A DNA stretch of 45,379 nucleotides from Flaviramulus sp. Its GTDB lineage: Bacteria; Bacteroidota; Bacteroidia; Flavobacteriales; Flavobacteriaceae. Under the pieces are notes generated by a model. The model searched no databases. It saw only the letters and a program-made list of their open reading frames with translations, and was not told the DNA's origin. The DNA is taken from assembly GCF_013001275.1 (NCBI RefSeq), contig NZ_JABDMV010000020.1, positions 1-45,379 on the forward strand. Direction: 5' to 3'. The translations under genes were made by a program, and so were the position numbers. Each line of letters starts with the position of its first letter. Within the stretch, counting starts at the first letter, position 1. Below are positions 27,345 to 35,113 of the stretch, one piece after another.

Positions 27345-28538
27345 TTAGATAACTTTTAAAGTTTTACCTACCTTATTAAATGCTATTATAGCCTTATCTA
27401 AGTGGGTTTTTGTGTGAGCAGCAGATAGTTGCACGCGAATTCTTGCTTTTTCTTTTGGAACCACCGGAAAAAAGAAGCCAATAACGTAAATTCCTTCTTC
27501 TAAAAGAAGATTTGCCATTGTTTGTGACAGTTTTGCATCATATAGCATTACCGGTACAATTGCCGAATCTCCGTCTATAATGTCAAAACCACTGGCCTTC
27601 ATGCCTTTTTTAAAGTAATTAGTATTCCATTCTAAAGTATCCCTTAATTTCGTATCATTTGAAAGCATATCAAAAACTTTAATTGATGCACCTACAATTG
27701 CAGGAGCTAATGAATTTGAAAATAAATAAGGCCTTGATCTCTGGCGCAAAATAGCAATTATCTCTTTTTTCCCGGTTGTGTAGCCACCCATAGCTCCGCC
27801 TAAAGCTTTACCTAATGTTCCAGTTATAATATCAATTCGGTTTAAAACGTTCTTTTCTTCTAAGGTCCCTCTACCGGTTTTACCAATAAATCCTGCTGCA
27901 TGGCATTCATCAATCATTACTAAGGCATCATATTTTTCAGCTAAATCGCATATTTTATCTAGTGGGGCCACTAATCCGTCCATAGAAAAAACGCCGTCTG
28001 TAACTATTATTTTAAAACGAGCACCATTTTTATTAGCAGAAATAAGCTGCTTCTCTAAGTCTGTCATATCACTATTCTGATAACGATATCTGGCTGCCTT
28101 ACATAATCGTACACCATCAATTATCGAGGCATGATTTAAAGAATCTGAAATTATTGCATCTTCAGCACCAAGTAAAGGTTCAAAAACACCGCCATTCGCA
28201 TCAAATGCTGCTGCATAAAGTATAGTGTCCTCTGTTTGATAAAAGTCGGCAATCTTTTTTTCCAGCTCTTTATGAATATCTTGTGTGCCGCAAATAAATC
28301 GTACAGAGCTCATGCCAAATCCATGAGTATCCATGGCATCTTTTGCTGCTTGAATAACTTCTGGGTGCGATGAAAGCCCCAAATAATTATTAGCGCAAAA
28401 ATTTAAAACCGTTTCTCCCGTATTCAATGAAATTTCAGCACCTTGTGCAGACGTGATGACGCGTTCTTCTTTATAAAGTCCGTTATTTTTTATGTCTTTA
28501 AGCTCGTTTTGGAGATGATTTTTCAGTTTACTGTACAT
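27345..28538 (-). CDS. kbl: Glycine C-acetyltransferase (2-amino-3-ketobutyrate CoA ligase)
   Basis: The protein has 397 residues. It is a PLP enzyme of the alpha-oxoamine synthase family that cleaves 2-amino-3-ketobutyrate with CoA to glycine and acetyl-CoA in threonine breakdown. The PLP lysine is in [13 protein letters not shown] (Lys244), with [15 protein letters not shown] before it and [13 protein letters not shown] near the N-terminus, all as in Kbl. No threonine dehydrogenase gene is adjacent. A -7 box match (TAAATTTG, 28555-28562 minus) overlaps the stop codon of the upstream helicase gene. Confidence 0.93.
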   Translation of the reverse strand: MYSKLKNHLQNELKDIKNNGLYKEERVITSAQGAEISLNTGETVLNFCANNYLGLSSHPEVIQAAKDAMDTHGFGMSSVRFICGTQDIHKELEKKIADFYQTEDTILYAAAFDANGGVFEPLLGAEDAIISDSLNHASIIDGVRLCKAARYRYQNSDMTDLEKQLISANKNGARFKIIVTDGVFSMDGLVAPLDKICDLAEKYDALVMIDECHAAGFIGKTGRGTLEEKNVLNRIDIITGTLGKALGGAMGGYTTGKKEIIAILRQRSRPYLFSNSLAPAIVGASIKVFDMLSNDTKLRDTLEWNTNYFKKGMKASGFDIIDGDSAIVPVMLYDAKLSQTMANLLLEEGIYVIGFFFPVVPKEKARIRVQLSAAHTKTHLDKAIIAFNKVGKTLKVI

Positions 28539-28554
28539 TTTTTTGCATTTTATG

Positions 28555-28562
28555 CAAATTTA
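28555..28562 (-). promoter_or_regulatory. Possible -7 box for kbl
   Basis: TAAATTTG on the minus strand fits TAnnTTTG exactly and overlaps the stop codon of the helicase gene. It is followed by a 7-bp palindrome (tttgcat-N3-atgcaaa, 28542-28558). No TTG occurs at -33. Confidence 0.4.
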
Positions 28563-31500
28563 AATATCTTTTACTAAAATATCATCATTTAGATAGATAA
28601 GAATCTTCTTTTTGACATCAATTTTCATATCTTCTAATACGTCTTGATACAATTGCAACTGTTGCTCATGTTTTTTATCTTCAATACCGGTTTTGTAATC
28701 AATAATTACCGCTTCGTTTTCAGAATTCACAACCACTCTATCTGGTCTTAAAACTATTCCAGTTTTGGTGATAATATCACGTTCATTATAAATACTGTTA
28801 TTCGCGCTGTAATAACGCAGAAGTTTTGGGTGTTCAACAATTTTGTATACAAGTTGTTTTAAAGCAGTTGATTGTTCTACATTAACTAAAGAAGATTTTA
28901 TAAAATCATTTATTGCATTATCAATATCATTTTTTGTATTAATCTTCGACATAATATTATGGAGAAGATTTCCTTTTTCAATGGCCTCTTGTTGATTGGT
29001 ATCCCAGAGGTAACCGGATTTAGTGACTACGCTTATATTAAGCTCTTCTTTTGAAGTTGAAATAAATTCTTGATGTATCGATATTTCATCTGATGTCTCC
29101 GTATTTTCTTGAAACTTCTTAATATTCCCAAATTTATAAATGAGTTCAGAATCATTCCATAAACCTAAATACTGAAGGTAGCTAATTAATAAGCCTGAAT
29201 ACTTATTGGTTTTAGCATCTCCTTTGGTTGAAATTTCTTTTGAAGAAATTACATATAATTGTTCAACAGCACGAGTTAATGTTACATAAAATAAGTTGAT
29301 ATTATCTAGCTCCAGTTCAGATTGATGATTGTTATAAATACCCTGTCCTAATTCACCATAATTCTCGAAGTCTTTATTATAGTTGAGAAGCGTATGTGTA
29401 AATCCGCTATACTTTACTTCATCCAATTCAAACCACTCTTTAGGTTGTTGTTCTTTGTAAATATCTAAATCGGCATATGGAAATATTACAACTGGAAACT
29501 CTAATCCTTTTGATTTATGAATGGTCATAATTTGAACCGCATTTTGACCTTTTGGCGATACAATACTTAGCTTCTCTTTTTTCTTTTCAAAATATGCGAG
29601 AAACTTAGAAATATCGGAGCCTTTTTTTTGTGAAAAATCTAATACTATGTCTAAATAAAATTGAATATATGCGTTTGAAGTATTTACTAATTTAAAACTT
29701 CGCACAATAGTTTCGGCCAAGTCATAAAGAGGCATTTGTAGGAGAAAATGACTATCAAGAAAAACCTGATAAAGTTCAAAGCTTTTTACTAGTTTTTCAA
29801 TTGAAAGAGGTAAGCGTTTAGTGAAAAAATCGTGTTTATCCTCAATATTAAAAAGTGACGTTAAATAATTTAAAACAGAAATTTTTATTTCATTGTTTTT
29901 TGGCTGAATTAATAATGTTAGAAAATCGTTTATAAAACAAACTTCAGGGGAGTTTGCTATAAGCAACGTTTCAGATGAAACAATTGGTATTTGGTTTTGA
30001 CTTAACAAATCAGCAATTGCCACCCCTTCTTTATTCTTACGAACTAACACACAAATATCTTTCAACTCATATTGGTTATCTAAACAATTATTAATAGTTT
30101 GTAATACATGATTTGGAAATATTTCATCCCTATCATCCTCTTTTTCAATATCCAAAAAAGATAATTCTACATAGCCGTTTTCTTTTTTTGTGATGTCTTG
30201 ATGAGCAGCCTGATAAAGTTCAGCATATTCTTCTTTATTAAATACCTGAGTGCTTAAAAATTTAAAAAATCCATTATTAAACTCCACAACTTCTTTTAAA
30301 CTTCGGTAATTGGCGTTGAGGCTATTAACCTCTTGTGTAACAGGAAATGGGGTGTTTTTTTTATTGAATAAATCTATAAATTGTTCTGCCTTACCACCAC
30401 GCCAGCGATAAATTGCCTGTTTTGCATCTCCAACCAACATAGCACTTCCATTTTCAGAGGATAAAGAATTTCTTAACAACGGTATTAAATTTTCCCATTG
30501 CATTATCGATGTGTCCTGAAATTCATCAATAAAATAATGTTTAAATTTTTCACCAATACGCTCATAAATAAAAGGTGTTGGTTGATTTTTTATTTCGTTA
30601 CATATTATAGAATTAAATTCAGAAATAAGCATTTTATTCTGCTCTTCTTTTAGAGTGTTTAGTTCGCTGTTTATAGCACTTAAAACAGATAATGGAGTGA
30701 TATTTTTATAGAAATTTTTTAAGAATTTAAGCTGAAAAACATCTTTTTTAGTCTCGTTAAATACAGATACTAATTCAGGCTGAATGTTATCCAAAATTTC
30801 TTTTATGTTTTCCGACGCAGTTTTTATTGGGTAAAGCGGTTTTTCTTCTAAGTTTGAAATCCAAGCAGTTGTAAAATTTATATCGAGATTAAGCTTCTTA
30901 AGTTTTAGAAAATATTTTGGCAAATAACATTTACTTCCACCTAAAAAATCAGTGTGCTCTAATCCTGCTTGTTCAATTAAGGTTAAAACACTTTGAGCCT
31001 TTTCAGCAATATTAATTTCTAATGAAGAAATATTATTTTTTAATTGTGTTTTAAGATCTTGAAAATCTTTTAAAGTTTTACTCTGCAATTTTTCAATAAA
31101 GGGCACGTGATTTTCATTTACGAGTAATTTAGCAACCACATTAAAATCAAAAGAAACATCCCAACTCTTATCATCATCCGCTTTTTCTATAGCAAAATCG
31201 ATTAATACTTTTGTTAGAACAGCGTCTGTGCCGGCCTTGGCAATCAAACGATCAACTGCCTCATTTAGCAGAACATCTTGATCTAATTCTACTTCAAAAT
31301 TTAAAGGCAATCTTAAATCGTGTGCAAATGTCCTAATAAGTTTGTGTGTAAAACCATCGATAGTTGAAATATCAAAAGCCGCGTAATTATGAATTATTTT
31401 AGATAAAAGTTTTTTTGATTTTTCATGAAGAATAAGTGGTTTTATTTCTAATTCTTCACAAAGAATGTTAAACATACCATGAGGGTTTTCCAAAATTGTC

Positions 31501-31724
31501 GGATCAGAAAACTGCTTTAGCATATTTATAATGCGGTCTTTCATTTCAGCCACTGCTTTATTAGTAAAAGTAATGGCCAAAATGTTTTTAAAATGGTATT
31601 GGTTGTTTGATGTGAACAGAATTTTTAAATATTCTTTTACAAGCGTAAAGGTTTTTCCGCTGCCAGCTGATGCATTGTAAACAGTAAAAGGATAATTGTT
31701 TTGCACAGATATTAATTTGCACAC
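28560..31724 (-). CDS. AddA/RecB-like UvrD-family helicase-nuclease
   Basis: The protein has 1054 residues. The helicase motifs are in order: Walker A NASAGSGKTFTL (18-27), ITFTNKAVAEMKDRI (motif Ia), DEFQDTS (motif II), GDAKQAIYRWRGG (motif III), MTIHKSKGLEFPVVIFP (motif V) and VTLTRAVEQLYV (motif VI). The C-terminus has a RecB-type nuclease with PDRVV and IIDYKTG. It should unwind and resect double-strand breaks together with the AddB-like protein. The start is GTG; a second GTG six codons downstream (31706) is equally plausible and would begin closer to the usual family N-terminus. Confidence 0.9.
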   Translation of the reverse strand: MCKLISVQNNYPFTVYNASAGSGKTFTLVKEYLKILFTSNNQYHFKNILAITFTNKAVAEMKDRIINMLKQFSDPTILENPHGMFNILCEELEIKPLILHEKSKKLLSKIIHNYAAFDISTIDGFTHKLIRTFAHDLRLPLNFEVELDQDVLLNEAVDRLIAKAGTDAVLTKVLIDFAIEKADDDKSWDVSFDFNVVAKLLVNENHVPFIEKLQSKTLKDFQDLKTQLKNNISSLEINIAEKAQSVLTLIEQAGLEHTDFLGGSKCYLPKYFLKLKKLNLDINFTTAWISNLEEKPLYPIKTASENIKEILDNIQPELVSVFNETKKDVFQLKFLKNFYKNITPLSVLSAINSELNTLKEEQNKMLISEFNSIICNEIKNQPTPFIYERIGEKFKHYFIDEFQDTSIMQWENLIPLLRNSLSSENGSAMLVGDAKQAIYRWRGGKAEQFIDLFNKKNTPFPVTQEVNSLNANYRSLKEVVEFNNGFFKFLSTQVFNKEEYAELYQAAHQDITKKENGYVELSFLDIEKEDDRDEIFPNHVLQTINNCLDNQYELKDICVLVRKNKEGVAIADLLSQNQIPIVSSETLLIANSPEVCFINDFLTLLIQPKNNEIKISVLNYLTSLFNIEDKHDFFTKRLPLSIEKLVKSFELYQVFLDSHFLLQMPLYDLAETIVRSFKLVNTSNAYIQFYLDIVLDFSQKKGSDISKFLAYFEKKKEKLSIVSPKGQNAVQIMTIHKSKGLEFPVVIFPYADLDIYKEQQPKEWFELDEVKYSGFTHTLLNYNKDFENYGELGQGIYNNHQSELELDNINLFYVTLTRAVEQLYVISSKEISTKGDAKTNKYSGLLISYLQYLGLWNDSELIYKFGNIKKFQENTETSDEISIHQEFISTSKEELNISVVTKSGYLWDTNQQEAIEKGNLLHNIMSKINTKNDIDNAINDFIKSSLVNVEQSTALKQLVYKIVEHPKLLRYYSANNSIYNERDIITKTGIVLRPDRVVVNSENEAVIIDYKTGIEDKKHEQQLQLYQDVLEDMKIDVKKKILIYLNDDILVKDI

Positions 31725-31786
31725 AATATAAAAACTATCGATGGTTTGATAACTATTTAATATTTTTAATTAACCTGTTTTATGTG

Positions 31787-31794
31787 TAAATTTG
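31787..31794 (+). promoter_or_regulatory. Promoter -7 box for superoxide dismutase
   Basis: TAAATTTG is an exact TAnnTTTG match 37 bases before the ATG. The -33 position shows TTT at 19-base spacing. Confidence 0.55.
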
Positions 31795-31831
31795 AAAGAA
31801 ATTAAATATTAATATTTTAAAACAAAAAATT

Positions 31832-32440
31832 ATGGCTTTCGAATTACCGAAATTAGGATATGCTTATGATGCTTTAGAACCTCACATAGATGCAAGAACT
31901 ATGGAAATACACCATTCTAAACATCATCAAGGTTATACAAACAATTTAAATAATGCTATTGCAGGAACTAATTTAGAAGGAAAATCAATCGAAAATATTC
32001 TTGCTAATTTAGACATGAAAAATGGCGCTGTTAGAAATAATGGTGGCGGATTTTATAACCACTCATTATTTTGGAGTGTTATGAATCCTGAAGGAAAAGG
32101 AAGATTATCAGGTGAATTAAAAGACGCAATTGAATCAGCTTACGGTTCAGTTGATGCTTTTAAAGATGCTTTTTCTAAAGCAGCAGCCACTCGATTCGGT
32201 TCAGGGTGGGCTTGGTTATGTGTACATAAAGGTGGAAAAGTAGAAGTTTGTTCTTCACCGAACCAAGATAATCCATTAATGCCTGGAGTTGGGTGCGGTG
32301 GCACTCCAATATTAGGAATCGATGTTTGGGAGCACGCATATTATTTAAATTATCAAAATCGTCGTCCAGATTATATTAATGCATTTTTTAATGTTATTAA
32401 CTGGAATGAAGTTGAAAAACGTTACGCAGAAGCGAAGTAA
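31832..32440 (+). CDS. Superoxide dismutase, Fe/Mn family
   Basis: The protein has 202 residues. It converts superoxide to hydrogen peroxide and oxygen in the cytoplasm (no signal peptide). The four metal ligands are His27 (EIHHSKHH), His77 (FYNHSLFW), Asp164 and His168 (DVWEHAYY), all in the expected frame. Sequence alone does not settle iron versus manganese; [11 protein letters not shown] and GSGWAWL occur in both. It has its own promoter-like box and terminator, so it is monocistronic. Confidence 0.96.
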   Translation: MAFELPKLGYAYDALEPHIDARTMEIHHSKHHQGYTNNLNNAIAGTNLEGKSIENILANLDMKNGAVRNNGGGFYNHSLFWSVMNPEGKGRLSGELKDAIESAYGSVDAFKDAFSKAAATRFGSGWAWLCVHKGGKVEVCSSPNQDNPLMPGVGCGGTPILGIDVWEHAYYLNYQNRRPDYINAFFNVINWNEVEKRYAEAK

Positions 32441-32460
32441 TAACTTTAAAATTTTATTTT

Positions 32461-32495
32461 AAAAAACGTCCAGATTAATATTTGGACGTTTTTTT
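32461..32495 (+). terminator. Terminator of superoxide dismutase
   Basis: aaaaaacgtcca pairs with tggacgtttttt (12 bp) around a 10-base loop, with a T run. It lies 20 bases after the stop. Confidence 0.9.
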
Positions 32496-32527
32496 ATGTA
32501 TATAAATAATGGAAAGTATATAAAATG

Positions 32528-32597
32528 AAAAAGGTGGACGAGTGTCCACCTTTTTGCCCCAAATCTACCATAAACTTAACCTACTTAATGTTATGGT
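32528..32597 (-). ncRNA. Candidate small RNA, copy 1 of three
   Basis: Read on the minus strand, an RNA of about 70 bases would start near ACCATAAC. It has a 5' hairpin (accataa / ttatggt), an invariant linker TAGATTTGGGGC and a terminator hairpin aggtggac / gtccacct extended by A/T pairs (12 bp) with a T tract. Upstream lies a perfect -7 box TATATTTG. Compared with copies 2 and 3, a G-C pair in the terminator stem replaces an A-T pair, a compensatory change. The function is unknown. On the plus strand the same hairpin could also act as a backup terminator. Confidence 0.6.
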
Positions 32598-32601
32598 GAG
32601 T

Positions 32602-32630
32602 CAAATATATAACTGTAATATAGATTACTA
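32602..32630 (-). promoter_or_regulatory. Promoter of small-RNA copy 1
   Basis: On the minus strand TATATTTG (32602-32609) matches the -7 consensus. With an 18-base spacer the -33 trinucleotide is TAG (TTG in copy 2). Confidence 0.55.
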
Positions 32631-32638
32631 AAACATAA

Positions 32639-32649
32639 TAGTTAAACTA
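32639..32649. promoter_or_regulatory. Palindrome upstream of small-RNA copy 1
   Basis: TAGTTAAACTA is a perfect 5-bp inverted repeat with a one-base centre, 9 bases upstream of the -33 position. The same 11 bases lie at the same distance from copy 2, so it may be an operator. Confidence 0.4.
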
Positions 32650-32736
32650 CTCATATATTGGCTTAAACGAAGTTATACCAATATAAAAGATAGAGTCCTT
32701 GTTATTTAAAAAGCTAAATAAAAATCTTTATTGCAT

Positions 32737-32809
32737 AAAAAAAGGTGAACAGATGTTCACCTTTTTTTGCCCCAAATCTACCATGAACTTAACCTACTTG
32801 TGTTATGGT
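32737..32809 (-). ncRNA. Candidate small RNA, copy 2 of three
   Basis: This copy has the same layout as copy 1: 5' hairpin (ACCATAAC with GTTCATGGT, one bulge), linker TAGATTTGGGGC, then a 14-bp terminator stem (aaaaaaaggtgaac / gttcaccttttttt) with loop of 4 and a T tract. Its promoter is the best of the three (TTG-N18-TATATTCG). The loop sequence AAGTAGGTTAAG is shared by all copies. Confidence 0.62.
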
Positions 32810-32813
32810 GAAA

Positions 32814-32842
32814 CGAATATATAACTGTAATATAGGTTGCAA
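32814..32842 (-). promoter_or_regulatory. Promoter of small-RNA copy 2
   Basis: On the minus strand TTG (32840-32842), an 18-base spacer and TATATTCG (32814-32821, one mismatch to TAnnTTTG) end 5 bases before the predicted RNA start. Confidence 0.6.
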
Positions 32843-32850
32843 AAACATTT

Positions 32851-32861
32851 TAGTTAAACTA
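32851..32861. promoter_or_regulatory. Palindrome upstream of small-RNA copy 2
   Basis: TAGTTAAACTA repeats the palindrome seen at copy 1, again 9 bases upstream of the -33 triplet. Nearby ATATAGGT (32830-32837) and ACCTATAT (32861-32868) form a further inverted pair. Confidence 0.4.
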
Positions 32862-32948
32862 CCTATATAATGGCTTAAAATAAAAAACGTATGTATAAAA
32901 GGAGAAGTTATATTATTTAAAAAGCTAAATAAAAAATCTTTATTGCAT

Positions 32949-33021
32949 AAAAAAAGGCGAACAGATGTTCACCTTTTTTTGCCCCAAATCTACCATGAAC
33001 TTAACCTACTTATGTTATGGT
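32949..33021 (-). ncRNA. Candidate small RNA, copy 3 of three
   Basis: The body is nearly identical to copy 2 in the 5' hairpin, loop and linker. The terminator stem has one C-A mismatch (gcg against cac), so it is slightly weaker. The -7 box is TAAATTGG (33026-33033, one mismatch) and no good -33 element is seen. Instead a direct repeat resembling an activator site lies upstream. Confidence 0.55.
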
Positions 33022-33064
33022 GAGACCAATTTATGCGTAATTTCGATATTATGACTATTTATTA

Positions 33065-33094
33065 GATGAAATGCAATTTTATCAGACGAAATGT
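33065..33094 (-). promoter_or_regulatory. Direct repeat upstream of small-RNA copy 3 (LytTR-site-like)
   Basis: On the minus strand ACATTTCGTCTGATAAA and GCATTTCATCTAATAAA lie exactly 20 bases apart. The first ten bases of each resemble the E. coli YpdB (LytTR family) repeat GGCATTTCAT. The repeat ends 11 bases upstream of the -33 position of copy 3, a usual place for an activator. Confidence 0.45.
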
Positions 33095-33134
33095 ATATTG
33101 TAAAACTTTAACTCGAAACTTATCAATTTGATAA

Positions 33135-35033
33135 TTAATAGGCGCGTTCATTATTGCCTTCGTAAAAGTTTATAAAAGCTCTATTAACAACTCTATTTCC
33201 ACCAACAGTTGGATAGTTACCCGTAAAATACCAATCGCCTAAATGGTCAGGACATGCTTTATGTAAATTTTCTATGGACTGAAAAATTATTTTTACTTCA
33301 GCATTTATGGATTCATGACTTAACAGCTCTGATATTTTGTTTGAAATTTGTTCAGCAGTAAAAGGGTCATAAATTTCCTTTACAAAATTTTGCACCTGTT
33401 TATCGTCTAAATCTGTTTGTGCTATACATTTATGATAAACCTCTTTTACAATATCATATTTATTAGTTTCTTTTAATAGTTCTAACGCTGCTGTAAACGC
33501 CACCAAACTTTCTAGATTGGCCATATCAATTCCGTAACAATCTGGATAACGAATTTGTGGAGCAGATGAAACAACAATAATTTTTTTAGGATTTAAACGA
33601 TCTAACATTTTCAAGATACTTTTCTTCAATGTTGTTCCTCGAACTATACTATCATCAATTATTACAAGGTTATCGGTTGGTTTAATTACGCCATAAGTAA
33701 CATCATATACATGCGCAACTAGATCATCTCTACTACTATCTTCCGTAATAAAGGTTCTTAGCTTTACATCTTTAATCGCTATTTTCTCAATTCGTGCGCG
33801 TTCTGATAAAATTTCGGTAACTTTTTCTGCAGATATTGAACGTTGCCCTTTTAATATCGCATTCGTTTTCTTTTTATTTATAAACGCTTCCGCTGTCTCT
33901 ATCATTCCGAAAAATGAAGTTTCAGCAGTATTTGGTATATATGAGAATACTGTGTTTTTTGTATCGTCATTAATTGCTTCCAATACTTTAGGCATTAATA
34001 ATTTACCTAACATTTTTCGTTCTTGATAAATTTCGGCATCACTTCCTCGAGAAAAATAGATGCGTTCAAACGAACAGGACTTTCTTTCTAGCGGTTCTAA
34101 TATTTTTTTAATAGAAACTTTACCAGATTTTTTAGTGATCAATGCATGCCCGGGCTCCAGTTCTTTTACGTCTTCAAATTTTACATTAAAAACAGTTTGG
34201 ATTACTGGACGCTCTGATGCCACAACCACAATTTCATCATCTTTATAATAATATGTTGGTCTAATTCCTGCTGGGTCTCTTAATACGAATGAATCGCCAT
34301 GTCCAATAAGTCCAGCCATTGCATAACCACCGTCCCAATTTTTTGCGGCACGTTTTAATATTTTCGCTACGTTAAGTCGTTCTGCAATAAGCGGCGAAGC
34401 TTCTCTTTTATTAAACCCTTCTTTTTTTAGATTTTTATAAATTTTGCTTACGGCATCATCTAAAAAATGACCAATTTTTTCCATAATCGTTATGGTGTCG
34501 GTGTATTCTTTTGGATGCTGACCTAATTCAATTAGATTGCTAAAAAGCTCCTTAACGTTTGTCATGTTAAAGTTTCCAGCCATAATTAGATTTCTGTGCA
34601 TCCAGTTGTTTTGTCTTAAAAAAGGATGGACACTTTCTACGCTATTTTTCCCAAATGTACCGTAACGAACATGGCCCAATAATACTTCACCGATATAGGG
34701 AATATTCTTTTTTTGGGCAGCAACGTCGTTTACATATTCTGGGTGTTCTTCTAATTCTTTATTTACCCTTTCATTTATCTGATCAAATATATCTTGAATG
34801 GGTTGTTGAGCCACAGAACGCACTCTACTTATATAGCGATCTCCCGGATTAGTATCTAATTTAATACTTGCAAATCCAGCACCATCCTGTCCGCGGTTGT
34901 GCTGTTTTTCCATCATTAAATACATTTTGTTTACTCCATAAAATGCACTACCGTATTTTTCTTTATAATACTCTAAAGGTTTTAACAGTCTAATAACTGC
35001 TATTCCACATTCGTGTTTTAAGGCATCACTCAT
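33135..35033 (-). CDS. purF: Amidophosphoribosyltransferase
   Basis: The protein has 632 residues, longer than the roughly 500 of the E. coli enzyme. It makes 5-phosphoribosylamine from PRPP and glutamine, the first step of purine synthesis. The glutaminase nucleophile is Cys9 (HECGIAVI). Because this cysteine must be N-terminal, an 8-residue propeptide presumably is removed. The PRPP-binding motif VIIDDSIVRGTTLKKS is intact. The cysteines that hold the Fe-S cluster in Bacillus PurF are not evident. An extra C-terminal stretch of about 100 residues (from about 530) follows the PRTase domain. The next gene upstream on this strand is the PfkB kinase. Confidence 0.93.
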   Translation of the reverse strand: MSDALKHECGIAVIRLLKPLEYYKEKYGSAFYGVNKMYLMMEKQHNRGQDGAGFASIKLDTNPGDRYISRVRSVAQQPIQDIFDQINERVNKELEEHPEYVNDVAAQKKNIPYIGEVLLGHVRYGTFGKNSVESVHPFLRQNNWMHRNLIMAGNFNMTNVKELFSNLIELGQHPKEYTDTITIMEKIGHFLDDAVSKIYKNLKKEGFNKREASPLIAERLNVAKILKRAAKNWDGGYAMAGLIGHGDSFVLRDPAGIRPTYYYKDDEIVVVASERPVIQTVFNVKFEDVKELEPGHALITKKSGKVSIKKILEPLERKSCSFERIYFSRGSDAEIYQERKMLGKLLMPKVLEAINDDTKNTVFSYIPNTAETSFFGMIETAEAFINKKKTNAILKGQRSISAEKVTEILSERARIEKIAIKDVKLRTFITEDSSRDDLVAHVYDVTYGVIKPTDNLVIIDDSIVRGTTLKKSILKMLDRLNPKKIIVVSSAPQIRYPDCYGIDMANLESLVAFTAALELLKETNKYDIVKEVYHKCIAQTDLDDKQVQNFVKEIYDPFTAEQISNKISELLSHESINAEVKIIFQSIENLHKACPDHLGDWYFTGNYPTVGGNRVVNRAFINFYEGNNERAY

Positions 35034-35081
35034 ATTATAAATATTTTCGCTACTTCGGCAATGATAATTTATTAAATAATT

Positions 35082-35110
35082 AAAAAACGCGCTCTATTTT
35101 AGAGCGCGTT
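35082..35110 (-). terminator. Terminator of the PfkB kinase gene
   Basis: aacgcgctcta pairs with tagagcgcgtt (11 bp) around TTT, followed on the minus strand by six T. It separates this gene from purF, whose ATG is 49 bases further on. Confidence 0.9.
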
Positions 35111-35113
35111 CGT

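Larger units (their letters stand above)
32441..33134. other. Non-coding gap between convergent sod and purF
   Basis: These 694 bases have no convincing protein gene. They contain the sod terminator, three tandem copies of a unit with a period of about 211-212 bases, and a 20-bp-period direct repeat next to the end of purF. The three units are described separately as candidate small RNAs. Bases 32702-32736 and 32913-32948 (ttatttaaaaagctaaataa...) are the shared spacer of units 2 and 3. Confidence 0.85.

Noticed and set aside
32525-32599. A 24-residue ORF (MKKVDECPPFC...) and similar short frames (CPKSTMNLTYL) in the three repeat copies
   Set aside because: A one-base indel between copies (cttaatg / cttgtg / cttatg) breaks the shared frame while the stems stay paired, so the similarity is better explained by RNA structure on the minus strand.
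32521-33036. CRISPR array
   Set aside because: The three repeats are about 70 bases in the core with spacings of about 211 bases, and the spacers are themselves related. No cas genes are present.
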